Shown in pieces: positions 1 through 6,392 of a DNA stretch of 26,011 nt (positions within the stretch are counted from its first letter, which is position 1; the number at the start of each line of letters is the position of its first letter). Made by a program: the position numbers and the translations under genes. The notes beneath the pieces were generated by a model, which saw only the letters and a list, made by a program, of their open reading frames with translations, had not been told where the DNA came from and did not search any database. The DNA comes from CALGFI01 sp036374435 (GTDB lineage: Bacteria; Actinomycetota; UBA4738; HRBIN12). The stretch lies in the NCBI GenBank assembly GCA_036374435.1, contig DASUTU010000146.1, forward strand, positions 1 through 26,011. Direction: 5' to 3'.

Positions 1-214
1 CCTCGACCCGCACCACTCTCGGCCGGCCGCGCCGCGGCCGGAGCGTGAGCTCGGTGGCTCGGTAGTCCGGGTCGGGTCGCATCGGCGGCAGGTCCACGAA
101 CCCGTGCGAGTTGAGCGTTCGGACCAGGTCCACGGGTTCGCCGCCGGCGCCCACGAGGGGAAGCTCGAGCACGCCGTCCCGTTCCGCCCCGCCCACCCGT
201 TCCGCCCCGCCCAC
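1..214 (-). CDS. Probable DNA-3-methyladenine glycosylase-like protein, N-terminal part (truncated by window edge)
   Basis: A minus-strand frame is open from a GTG at 214 to the window edge, giving about 71 residues. After two copies of VGGAER it reads GVLELPLVGAGGEPVDLVRT and then NSHGFVDLPPMRPD. This resembles the N-terminal beta-rich domain of actinobacterial AlkA-type DNA-3-methyladenine glycosylases, in which 'DL..TL..HG...LPP' is recurrent. The catalytic HhH-GPD domain would lie beyond the edge, so function rests on N-terminal resemblance only. The GTG directly abuts the stop codon of the CGNR gene (TGA at 217-215), so the two genes are probably cotranscribed and translationally coupled. 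A second in-frame GTG at 196 is an equally possible start, because the first 12 codons are an exact-looking duplication. Confidence 0.45.
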   Translation of the reverse strand, partial: MGGAERVGGAERDGVLELPLVGAGGEPVDLVRTLNSHGFVDLPPMRPDPDYRATELTLRPRRGRPRVVRVE

Positions 215-216
215 TC
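181..216. repeat. 18-bp tandem duplication over a start codon
   Basis: Two adjacent 18-bp units (181-198 and 199-216) beginning GTTCCGCCCCGCCCAC differ at one position near the end. Read on the minus strand each encodes VGGAER and each begins with a GTG, so the duplication is in frame and doubles the possible start codon of the downstream minus-strand gene. The last base of the CGNR-gene stop codon lies just outside the second unit. Confidence 0.85.
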
Positions 217-799
217 AGGCCTCCTCGTCGACCCGCTGCCGTTCGCGCCACGCCCGTACCTTGGCCCGGTTGCCACATGCGGACATGGAGCACCAGCGTC
301 CGGAGCGGTTGCGGGACCGGTCGTAGAAGACGGAGCGGCAGGTCTCGTCGGCGCACTCCTTGAGGTGGCCCCACGTGCCGTCGAGGTCGGCCAGGAACAC
401 GGTCGCCACCAGCCGTCCGAGCGCTCCGAGCCCTCCCCGCGCGCCTGGCTCGAGGGTCGGTCCGCCCGGACCGAACGACGGATGCAGGCCGGCCGCCCGG
501 GCGGCCTGGTCGATCGCGGCGAGCCGGTCCGCCGGCATGGGCTCGCCGAGGTTCGCGCGCACCTTCGCGTGCAGGGCGGCGTGGAGCCGCACCGCCGTCT
601 CACGGTCTCGCTCCGTGAACCGTTCGTTGGGGTGAAGCAGGCCTCGCTCCCGGAGGAAGGCCTCCACCATCTCGCGGGAGGGAGGGAGGTCGGCGCCGCT
701 GCCCGGCGCGTGTTCGTGCAGGTTGAGGAAGCGCTGCACGAGTTCGAGGTCGCCGGGGGCGGGACCGTCGGTCGAGCCGTGGGGACGAGCGCCGGGCAT
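215..799 (-). CDS. CGNR zinc-finger protein (ABATE-type N-domain)
   Basis: This 194-aa protein has the two-part layout of the CGNR family: an N-terminal ABATE-type helical domain (about residues 15-125, with the typical LVQRFLNLHEH opening) and a C-terminal CGNR treble-clef zinc finger. The zinc ligands are Cys149 and Cys154 (C-x4-C), then Cys170 and Cys175 (C-x4-C), the last within the signature CGNR, followed by a basic tail (RAKVRAWRERQR) suited to DNA contact. Family members are regarded as putative transcriptional regulators with uncharacterised ligands. The gene diverges from a small ORF across a promoter region carrying repeated GGTTACGTC sites, which fits autoregulation. The ATG at 799 has no clear Shine-Dalgarno; a TACACT box (815-810) lies 10 nt upstream, suggesting a very short leader. 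Regulator role is inferred. Confidence 0.88.
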   Translation of the reverse strand: MPGARPHGSTDGPAPGDLELVQRFLNLHEHAPGSGADLPPSREMVEAFLRERGLLHPNERFTERDRETAVRLHAALHAKVRANLGEPMPADRLAAIDQAARAAGLHPSFGPGGPTLEPGARGGLGALGRLVATVFLADLDGTWGHLKECADETCRSVFYDRSRNRSGRWCSMSACGNRAKVRAWRERQRVDEEA

Positions 800-809
800 G
801 TCGTCCCGA

Positions 810-815
810 AGTGTA
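810..815 (-). promoter_or_regulatory. Putative -10 box of the CGNR gene
   Basis: TACACT on the minus strand, 10 nt before the ATG at 799. This predicts a transcript with almost no leader. No convincing -35 is visible. Confidence 0.4.
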
Positions 816-830
816 CACCATCGACGGCCC

Positions 831-878
831 TTGACAGGTTACGTCTATAACCGATATACAACACTCACCGGTTACGTC
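831..878 (+). promoter_or_regulatory. Sigma-A-type promoter with overlapping repeated operator motif
   Basis: TTGACA (831-836) and TATACA (855-860) are separated by 18 bp and match a housekeeping promoter reading toward the small ORF at 893. Superimposed is the 9-mer GGTTACGTC, present at 837-845 inside the spacer and at 870-878 just after the expected start site, 33 bp apart (about three helical turns). An inverted half-site TAACCG (848-853) pairs with GGTTA (837-841) and with CGGTTA (869-874). The layout is that of a repressor operator placed to block RNA polymerase. The neighbouring CGNR protein is the obvious candidate ligand, by position only. Confidence 0.6.
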
Positions 879-892
879 ACCAGGAGGCGCCG

Positions 893-1105
893 ATGCTGCC
901 ACACCCGCTGATCGTGGAGGAGATCGTCCGCGAGCGCCTCGAGCGTCTGCGGGACGAAGCGGCTCGGGACCACCGCGCGGCCGCTCTACGCCGCCGGCGG
1001 GCCTCGCCCGTCCACGCCGAGAGCGCGAGGGGAAGCCTCCGGTCCGCCCTTCGATCGGCCGTCGCCCGCCTCGCGCCCAGCCGGGTTCGTTCGCCCACAC
1101 CGTGA
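893..1105 (+). CDS. Small hypothetical protein (70 aa), possible target of the CGNR regulator
   Basis: This 70-aa protein has no recognised domain. It starts MLPHPLIVEEIVRERLERLR, an amphipathic charged helix, and continues as an Arg/Ala/Ser-rich, strongly basic tail with no cysteines and no membrane segment. Support for it being real: a strong AGGAGG (882-887) sits 5 nt before the ATG, and a near-consensus promoter lies just upstream. Small proteins with a helix of the 'REI...ERQ..LR..A' type are common in actinobacteria and remain unassigned. It diverges from the CGNR gene, so the two probably share regulation. Function unknown. Confidence 0.6.
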   Translation: MLPHPLIVEEIVRERLERLRDEAARDHRAAALRRRRASPVHAESARGSLRSALRSAVARLAPSRVRSPTP

Positions 1106-1127
1106 CGGGGCAGGCCGGTGCGCTCCG

Positions 1128-1133
1128 TACCAT
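1128..1133 (+). promoter_or_regulatory. Putative leaderless -10 box
   Basis: TACCAT, 7 nt before the ATG at 1141. The spacing would place the transcription start on or next to the start codon. Confidence 0.4.
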
Positions 1134-1140
1134 GGGGGGC

Positions 1141-1422
1141 ATGCTGGAGTTCACCGAATGGGCGGTCGAGATCCTCGGCCGGTCTCACGCCGCGGCGCGT
1201 CGATTCAACCCCGACGCCACGGTCCGTCTGCACCGGACATCCGACGGGGTGGCGTTCGAGCTCACCGACGAACGCCACGACGGCGACGAGCTCGTCCGCG
1301 GCGAGGGCTTCGAGCTCTGGGTCGAGCCCGGGCTCGAGGGGACCGTCGACGTCGTCGAGCCGCACGACCGGCTGATCCTCCGCCCGCCCGGGGATGCCGA
1401 GCGCAGCGTTCGCGGGCACTGA
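1141..1422 (+). CDS. HesB/IscA-fold-like protein lacking all cluster cysteines
   Basis: This 93-aa protein follows the strand pattern of A-type iron-sulfur carriers: an N-terminal helix (LEFTEWAVEILGRS), then FELTDERHDGDELVRGEGFE and LWVEPGLEGTVDV. These align by eye with the 'F.D.....D......G..V.VD......L.G...D' core of IscA/ErpA. However, no cysteine is present, so the C...CxC cluster-binding set is missing; compare the canonical gene at 22383-22718. It therefore cannot act as a normal Fe-S carrier and is better described as a degenerate or repurposed member. I chose the ATG at 1141 over an in-frame upstream ATG at 1102 because the family similarity begins there and a TACCAT box lies 7 nt before it. 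Function unknown. Confidence 0.6.
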   Translation: MLEFTEWAVEILGRSHAAARRFNPDATVRLHRTSDGVAFELTDERHDGDELVRGEGFELWVEPGLEGTVDVVEPHDRLILRPPGDAERSVRGH

Positions 1423-1446
1423 CCGCCGTCGGGGCGGATCGGGGCC

Positions 1447-1452
1447 TACACT
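1447..1452 (+). promoter_or_regulatory. Putative leaderless -10 box of the cph operon
   Basis: TACACT, 9 nt before the GTG of cphB. No Shine-Dalgarno precedes that GTG, which fits leaderless initiation of the cphB-cphA transcript. Confidence 0.45.
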
Positions 1453-1461
1453 TCCGGGATC

Positions 1462-2331
1462 GTGGGCACCACGGACCGCACGCCGATCGCTCCGATCGCG
1501 CCGCCCGCCGGCGCCGGTCCGGTCATGTTGATCGGCGGCGCCGAGGACAAGGTCCGCGACAAGGTCCTCCTGGCCCGGTTCGCCGAGGCGGCGGGCGGGA
1601 AGGACGGGCGGGTCGTGGTGATCTCCACGGCATCGTCCCTGGGCGAGCTCGCCACCGAGCGGTACCGCGAGCTGTTCTCCGGACTCGGCCTCGACCGCGT
1701 GGACGGGCTCCGGCCCGAGCAGCGAGCCGAGGCGGACGACCCCTCGGCGGCCCGGGCTCTGGCCGGCGCCACCGGCGTCTTCCTCACCGGCGGCAACCAG
1801 CTCCGGCTGTCGTCGGTGGTGGCGGGGACCCGGCTGGCCGACGCGATCCACCTGGCGCACGACCGCGGCGCGGTCGTCGCCGGGACCTCGGCCGGCGCGA
1901 GCGCCATGGCCTCGCACATGATGGCGTTCGGCCGGGCCGGGGAGAGCCCCCGGAACCGGATGGCCCAGATGGCGGCCGGGCTGGGGCTCCTGAGCGGCGT
2001 GGTGGTGGACCAGCACTTCTCCGAACGCGGCCGGGTCGGCCGACTCCTCTCGGTGGTGGCGCTCTCGCCGTCGCTGGTCGGGATCGGGCTCGACGAGGAC
2101 ACGGGCGCGATCGTGCACGGGGGTCGCACCTTGGAGGTGGCCGGACGGGGCGCCGTCACGGTGGTCGACGGCTCGCAGGTGGTCACCGACGCTCACCAGG
2201 CCAAGGGACACCGTCCGTTCACCGTCTCGGGCGCCGTGGTGCACTCGCTCCCCGCCGGCTCCTGGTTCGATCTCCGCGGCCGCCGATTGATCACCGGCGA
2301 GCCGGGGGAGGAGCGGGAGGCCTCGGAGTGA
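1462..2331 (+). CDS. cphB: Cyanophycinase (peptidase family S51)
   Basis: This 289-aa enzyme hydrolyses cyanophycin (multi-L-arginyl-poly-L-aspartate) to beta-Asp-Arg dipeptides. Visible family marks are LIGGAEDK near the N-terminus, TGGNQ (109-113), the serine nucleophile elbow GTSAGAS with Ser143, and DQHFSERGR (183-191), conserved in intracellular cyanophycinases. There is no signal peptide, so it acts on cytoplasmic granules rather than secreting to feed on external polymer. Length is normal for CphB (about 270-300 aa). It starts at GTG 1462; its stop overlaps the start of cphA in a GTGA tetranucleotide (2328-2331), so storage and mobilisation enzymes are translationally coupled. Confidence 0.95.
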   Translation: MGTTDRTPIAPIAPPAGAGPVMLIGGAEDKVRDKVLLARFAEAAGGKDGRVVVISTASSLGELATERYRELFSGLGLDRVDGLRPEQRAEADDPSAARALAGATGVFLTGGNQLRLSSVVAGTRLADAIHLAHDRGAVVAGTSAGASAMASHMMAFGRAGESPRNRMAQMAAGLGLLSGVVVDQHFSERGRVGRLLSVVALSPSLVGIGLDEDTGAIVHGGRTLEVAGRGAVTVVDGSQVVTDAHQAKGHRPFTVSGAVVHSLPAGSWFDLRGRRLITGEPGEEREASE

Positions 2332-5204
2332 CCGCCGCTCCGTCGCGCGGGAAGGCCGCGCGGCAACGCTCGCGGCGTGAGCCGGCGGAGCACAAGCCGA
2401 AGCTGCGACCCGACCTGACGATCCTGGAGACGCAGGTCTTCCGCGGCCCGAACTTCTGGAGCTACGACCCGTGCATCCGGTTGCTGGTGGACCTGGGCGT
2501 GCTCGAGGCCTGGCCGTCGAACACGATCCCCGGATTCCTCGACGGGTTGTTCGAGCTGTTGCCGGGCGTGGGGGAACACTCGTGCTCTCTCGGCCGGCGC
2601 GGGGGTTTCCGGGAGCGCCTGATCGAGGGGACCTGGCTCGGCCACGTCGCCGAACACGTCGCGCTCGAGCTCCAGCGCGAGTCCGGTGCGCACGTCTATC
2701 GCGGGAAGACCCGGGGCACCGGGGAGCCCGGCCGCTACCACGTGATCTACGGCTACTGGGAGGAGCAGGTGGGGCTCGAGGCGGGCCGGATGGCCGTGCG
2801 CCTGGTGAACCACCTGGTGAAGGCCGACCCGGAGCTCGACTTCCTGGCCGAGCTCGAGCGGCTGATCCTGCTGGCCGAACGCCGGGCGTTCGGGCCCTCC
2901 ACCCAGTCCATCCTGGACGAAGCGGCCAGCCGGGACATCCCGTTCATCCGGCTGAACGAATATTCGCTCGTCCAGCTCGGGTGGGGGAAGTTCCAGCAGC
3001 GGATCCGCGCCACCATGACGTCGAAGACGTCGTCGCTCGCGGTCGACCTGGCCGGGGACAAGGACATGACCCGGCGCCTGCTGGCCGCGGCGGGGTTGCC
3101 CGTCCCACGGGGACAGACGGTGCGGACGGAGGAGGAGGCCGCCGCCGCGGCCACGGCCATCGGCTTCCCCGTCGTGACCAAACCGCTCGACGGCAACCAC
3201 GGACGCGGCGTCTCGCTGGACCTGCGAACGCTGCGCGACGTCCGAACGGGGTTCCGGCGGGCGCTCGCCGAGTCTCGAAGCGCACGTGTCGTGGTCGAGA
3301 CCTTCGTCGACGGTAACGACTACCGCGTGCTCGTGATCGGCGGCCGGATGGTCGCGGTGGCCGAGCGGGTGCCGGCCCACGTGGTCGGGGACGGTCGGCA
3401 CACGGTCGCCGAGCTGGTCGAACGAACCAACCAGGACTCCCGGCGCGGGATCGGCCACGAGAAGGTGCTGACGAAGATCAAGGTCGACGACGCCGCGCTG
3501 AAGCTCGTGCGCAAGCAGGGGTTCGCCATGGACGCCGTCCCGCCGGAGGGCCGGATGGTGAAGCTCGTCTCGACCGGGAACCTGTCCACCGGCGGGATCT
3601 CCATCGACCGGACCTGGGAGGCCCATGAGGAGAACGTCGAGGTCGCGGAGGAGGCCGCCCGCGTGATCGGGCTCGACGTCGCCGGGATCGACTTCCTGGT
3701 TCCCGACATCGCGCAGCCGGTCCGCGAGACCGGCGGGGCGATCGTCGAGGTGAACGCCGCACCGGGGTTCCGCATGCACACCCACCCCACCGAAGGGGAG
3801 CCCCAATACGTGGCGAAAGACGTGGTCGACCTGTTGTTCCCGCCCGGCACCCCGTCGCGGATCCCGATCGTGGCGGTCACGGGGTCCAACGGCAAGACCA
3901 CGACGGTGCGGATGATCGCGCACATCTTCAAGGGCATGGGCCGCTCGGTCGGGTTCACCACGACCGACGGCATCTACATCGACGAGCGGCTGGTCAAACG
4001 CGCCGACGCCAGCGGTCCGAAGTCGGCGCAGATGGTGTTGCAGAACCCGCGGGTGGACTTCGCGGTGTTCGAGACGGCGCGCGGCGGGATCCTGCGCGAG
4101 GGCCTGGGCTACGGCAAGAACGACGTGGCGGTGGTCCTCAACGTGACGGGGGACCACCTGGGGCTTCGGGGCATCGACACGCTCGAGCAGCTCGCGGCGG
4201 TGAAGCAGGTGGTGGTCGAGGCCGTGCCGAAGACCGGGTGGGCCGTGCTCAACGCCGACGATCCCCTGGTTCTCGACATGCGCAAGGCGTGCAGCGGCAG
4301 CGTGATCTTGTTCTCGATGCGGGAGCACGACGAGTTCGTCGACCGGTGGGTGCGGCGAGGGCGCAAGGCCGTCGTGCTCGAGACCGGGTCGCTCGGCGAG
4401 GTCATGGTGATCAAGGAGGGCCGCCGCACCATGCCGATCGCCTGGATCCACACGTTGCCGGCGACCTTCGAGGGGCGGGCCCGGATGATGGTGCAGAACG
4501 CGATGGCGGCCGGCGCGGCGGCGCACGCGGCCGGCGCGCATCTGCACGACATCCGCCAGGGCCTGCGGTCGTTCACCACCTCGATCTATCAGGCGCCGGG
4601 GCGGCTGAACGTGTTCGACCTCGACGGGGTCAAGGTCGTGATCGACTACGCCCACAACCCGGCCGGGCTCGAGCACCTGGGGGACTTCGTGGAGCGGCTG
4701 ACCCGCGACGCGCCGGTGGGCGGCCGTCCCGGCGAGGCGTCGTGGTCGGCGAACCTCCGCGTGGCCGTCGTGGCCACGGCCGGCGACCGCCGGGCGGAGG
4801 ACATGCGCGAGCTCGGACGGGTGGCGGCCCGGTATTTCGACGACGTGATCATCCGGGAGGACCGCAACCCCCGCGGCCGGCGGAAAGGCGAGACGGCGGC
4901 CCTGATCGAGGCCGGGGTGCACGAGGCCATCGGCGGGGGGGCCCGCGCCGGCAACGTCGAGGTCCAGCTCGACGAGATGGAGGCCATCCGGGCCGCCCTC
5001 GACCGGTCGCGGCCGGGCGACCTCGTCGTGTTGTGCGTCGACTACGCCACCGAGGTGTACGAGGAGCTCGAGCGGCGCCGGTCGCTGGCGGCCCCGGCCG
5101 TCTTGCGGATCCCCGATGGCGACGGCCGTCCGACCGCGGGTGGGGAGCCCGACCTGCTGCCCTCCATTCCGCCGCCCACCCCGACCCGCCGGCGTCCTCG
5201 GTGA
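2328..5204 (+). CDS. cphA: Cyanophycin synthetase (CphA1)
   Basis: This 958-aa three-domain enzyme polymerises Asp and Arg at the expense of ATP. The N-domain spans about residues 35-240 (opening LETQVFRGPNFWSYDP, then GTWLGHVAEHVALELQ). The ATP-grasp domain, which extends the Asp backbone, covers about 244-500 (DKDMTRRLLAAAGLPVPRG; FPVVTKPLDGNHGRGV). The Mur-ligase domain, which adds Arg to side chains, runs from about 508 to the end, with P-loop GSNGKTTT (519-526), FETARGGIL, NVTGDHLG, NADDP and IDYAHNPAG. Both active sites look intact. It is somewhat longer than usual (about 870-900 aa) because of a basic N-terminal extension and a Pro-rich C-tail. The open frame extends upstream across cphB, but the GTG at 2328 is the only start consistent with family length and GTGA coupling. 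Confidence 0.96.
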   Translation: MTAAPSRGKAARQRSRREPAEHKPKLRPDLTILETQVFRGPNFWSYDPCIRLLVDLGVLEAWPSNTIPGFLDGLFELLPGVGEHSCSLGRRGGFRERLIEGTWLGHVAEHVALELQRESGAHVYRGKTRGTGEPGRYHVIYGYWEEQVGLEAGRMAVRLVNHLVKADPELDFLAELERLILLAERRAFGPSTQSILDEAASRDIPFIRLNEYSLVQLGWGKFQQRIRATMTSKTSSLAVDLAGDKDMTRRLLAAAGLPVPRGQTVRTEEEAAAAATAIGFPVVTKPLDGNHGRGVSLDLRTLRDVRTGFRRALAESRSARVVVETFVDGNDYRVLVIGGRMVAVAERVPAHVVGDGRHTVAELVERTNQDSRRGIGHEKVLTKIKVDDAALKLVRKQGFAMDAVPPEGRMVKLVSTGNLSTGGISIDRTWEAHEENVEVAEEAARVIGLDVAGIDFLVPDIAQPVRETGGAIVEVNAAPGFRMHTHPTEGEPQYVAKDVVDLLFPPGTPSRIPIVAVTGSNGKTTTVRMIAHIFKGMGRSVGFTTTDGIYIDERLVKRADASGPKSAQMVLQNPRVDFAVFETARGGILREGLGYGKNDVAVVLNVTGDHLGLRGIDTLEQLAAVKQVVVEAVPKTGWAVLNADDPLVLDMRKACSGSVILFSMREHDEFVDRWVRRGRKAVVLETGSLGEVMVIKEGRRTMPIAWIHTLPATFEGRARMMVQNAMAAGAAAHAAGAHLHDIRQGLRSFTTSIYQAPGRLNVFDLDGVKVVIDYAHNPAGLEHLGDFVERLTRDAPVGGRPGEASWSANLRVAVVATAGDRRAEDMRELGRVAARYFDDVIIREDRNPRGRRKGETAALIEAGVHEAIGGGARAGNVEVQLDEMEAIRAALDRSRPGDLVVLCVDYATEVYEELERRRSLAAPAVLRIPDGDGRPTAGGEPDLLPSIPPPTPTRRRPR

Positions 5205-5770
5205 CCGCGACCCCCGCCGCCGACGCCCGGGACGGGGGACGCCGCCGGCGGGCCGCGAGCACGACGGCCGCCGGCGTGTTGATCTTCGCGTTGACGGCGT
5301 TGTTCGTGGTCTTCGGCGTGGACCAACTCCGAGGCGCCATCGACCCGAGCTCGATCGACCGCGAGACGTACCTCACCGCGATCGGCCTCGGGCTGAACCC
5401 GGAGGAGCTCGGCAACTACCTGACGATCACGGGCATCGTCGTGCTGGTGCTGTGCGGGCTCACGGCGATCGAAGGCCTGGGCGTGCTGGCGCGGCGCGAG
5501 GGGGTGCGACATGCCGCGATCGGCACGTTCGCGCTCTTCGCGATCATCACGATCCCGCTCGCCGTCTCGGGGTTGCTCTCGGAGGACCCGTCCCCCGGGG
5601 TGTTGCTCGGGCTCGGCATCGGCGTGGCCGACGCCGGCGTGGTGGCGCTGCTGCTCCGGCGGGAGACCTCGGACGACTTCGAACGCACGGAGGAGGACCG
5701 GCTCCGGTCCCGACTGGAGCGCCGCCGCCGCCGCGCTTCCCGGCAGGCCGAGGGATCTCGGGTTCCCTGA
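5201..5770 (+). CDS. Four-helix integral membrane protein coupled to cphA
   Basis: This 189-aa protein has four clear hydrophobic segments: about residues 23-45 (AGVLIFALTALFVVFGV), 72-95 (LTITGIVVLVLCGLTAIEGL), 104-124 (IGTFALFAIITIPLAVSGLL) and 132-152 (GVLLGLGIGVADAGVVALLL). A basic N-terminus and a long Arg-rich C-terminal tail suggest both ends are cytoplasmic. I recognise no domain. The start GTG overlaps the cphA stop as GTGA (5201-5204), giving a three-gene cphB-cphA-membrane-protein operon. It may be a membrane partner of cyanophycin metabolism or merely a coupled passenger; nothing in the sequence decides. Confidence 0.82.
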   Translation: MTATPAADARDGGRRRRAASTTAAGVLIFALTALFVVFGVDQLRGAIDPSSIDRETYLTAIGLGLNPEELGNYLTITGIVVLVLCGLTAIEGLGVLARREGVRHAAIGTFALFAIITIPLAVSGLLSEDPSPGVLLGLGIGVADAGVVALLLRRETSDDFERTEEDRLRSRLERRRRRASRQAEGSRVP

Positions 5771-5785
5771 CCGCCGTTCAGGCGG
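5766..5785. terminator. Weak hairpin between convergent operons
   Basis: CCGCC (5771-5775) and GGCGG (5781-5785) can pair around a 5-nt loop; an alternative stem CCTGA/TCAGG (5766-5770/5778-5782) overlaps it. It lies at the meeting point of the cph operon and the minus-strand operon, whose stops are only 7 nt apart. There is no T-run, so a role as terminator is tentative. Confidence 0.25.
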
Positions 5786-6347
5786 GTTCGTTCCCGGGGC
5801 GCCACTTGATGCTGCAGCCGACGCTGGGGCGCTGGTCCTCGGAGACCGGCGAGCCGGCCAACACCGCGTCGATCGCGGCCCGGAGGTCTCGCCCGGTCAC
5901 CGGGATGCCGTTGCTCGGACGGCTGTCGTCCAGCTGGCCCCGGTAGACGAGCCGGCGGTCGGCGTCGTGGAGGAAGAAGTCCGGCGTGCACGCCGCTCCG
6001 AAGGCCCTGGCGACCTCCTGCGTTTCGTCGAACAGGTAGGGGAAGGAGTACCCGGCCTCGCGCGCCTCCTCGGCCAGGCTCTGCGGCGCATCCTCAGGGT
6101 AGGTCTCGGGATCGTTCGCGCTGATCGCGACGATGGCCACGCCCGCGGCCGCGTAGTCCCGCGCCAGCTTCGTCAGGCCCGGGCGAACGTGTCTCACGTA
6201 CGGGCAGTGCCGGCAGATGAACATCACCAGCAGCGCGCCGGCGCCGGCGAAGTCCGCGATCTTCACGGTCGCTCCGGTGGTGACGTCCGGCAGGGCGAAA
6301 TCGGGGGCCGAGCGGCCGAGCTCGGGCATCGTCGACGTGACGGCCAT
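5778..6347 (-). CDS. Thioredoxin-fold redoxin (AhpC/TSA-like) with CRHC active site
   Basis: This 189-aa cytoplasmic protein has no signal peptide. The redoxin domain begins GRSAPDFALPDV, followed by strand LLVMFICRHCPYVRHV carrying a CxxC pair (Cys45, Cys48). FGAACTPDFFL holds the cis-proline loop, and the C-terminal motif PSVGCSIKWRPGN is typical of a subgroup of 'thioredoxin family protein' entries whose active site reads C(N/R)HCP. Likely a thiol-disulfide reductase or peroxiredoxin-like enzyme; the substrate is unknown. A GAGGAGG-type Shine-Dalgarno lies about 7 nt before the ATG at 6347. A possible TAGCCT box (6384-6379) in the 45-nt gap could give it its own promoter downstream of acetoacetyl-CoA synthetase. 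Confidence 0.9.
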   Translation of the reverse strand: MAVTSTMPELGRSAPDFALPDVTTGATVKIADFAGAGALLVMFICRHCPYVRHVRPGLTKLARDYAAAGVAIVAISANDPETYPEDAPQSLAEEAREAGYSFPYLFDETQEVARAFGAACTPDFFLHDADRRLVYRGQLDDSRPSNGIPVTGRDLRAAIDAVLAGSPVSEDQRPSVGCSIKWRPGNEPA

Positions 6348-6392
6348 GGTGGTCCTCCTCTGGATCGGTCGAACGGTCAGGCTATCGCGGCC

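Noticed and set aside
1158..2327. Long upstream open extension of the cphA frame
   Set aside because: It overlaps cphB entirely, is Arg/Gly/Pro-rich low-complexity translation typical of an off-frame reading in GC-rich DNA, and would make CphA far longer than its family.
2193..4922. 909-aa open frame antisense to cphA
   Set aside because: Composition (His/Asp/Arg/Pro-rich) and lack of any recognisable domain mark it as a shadow of the cphA codon pattern on the opposite strand.
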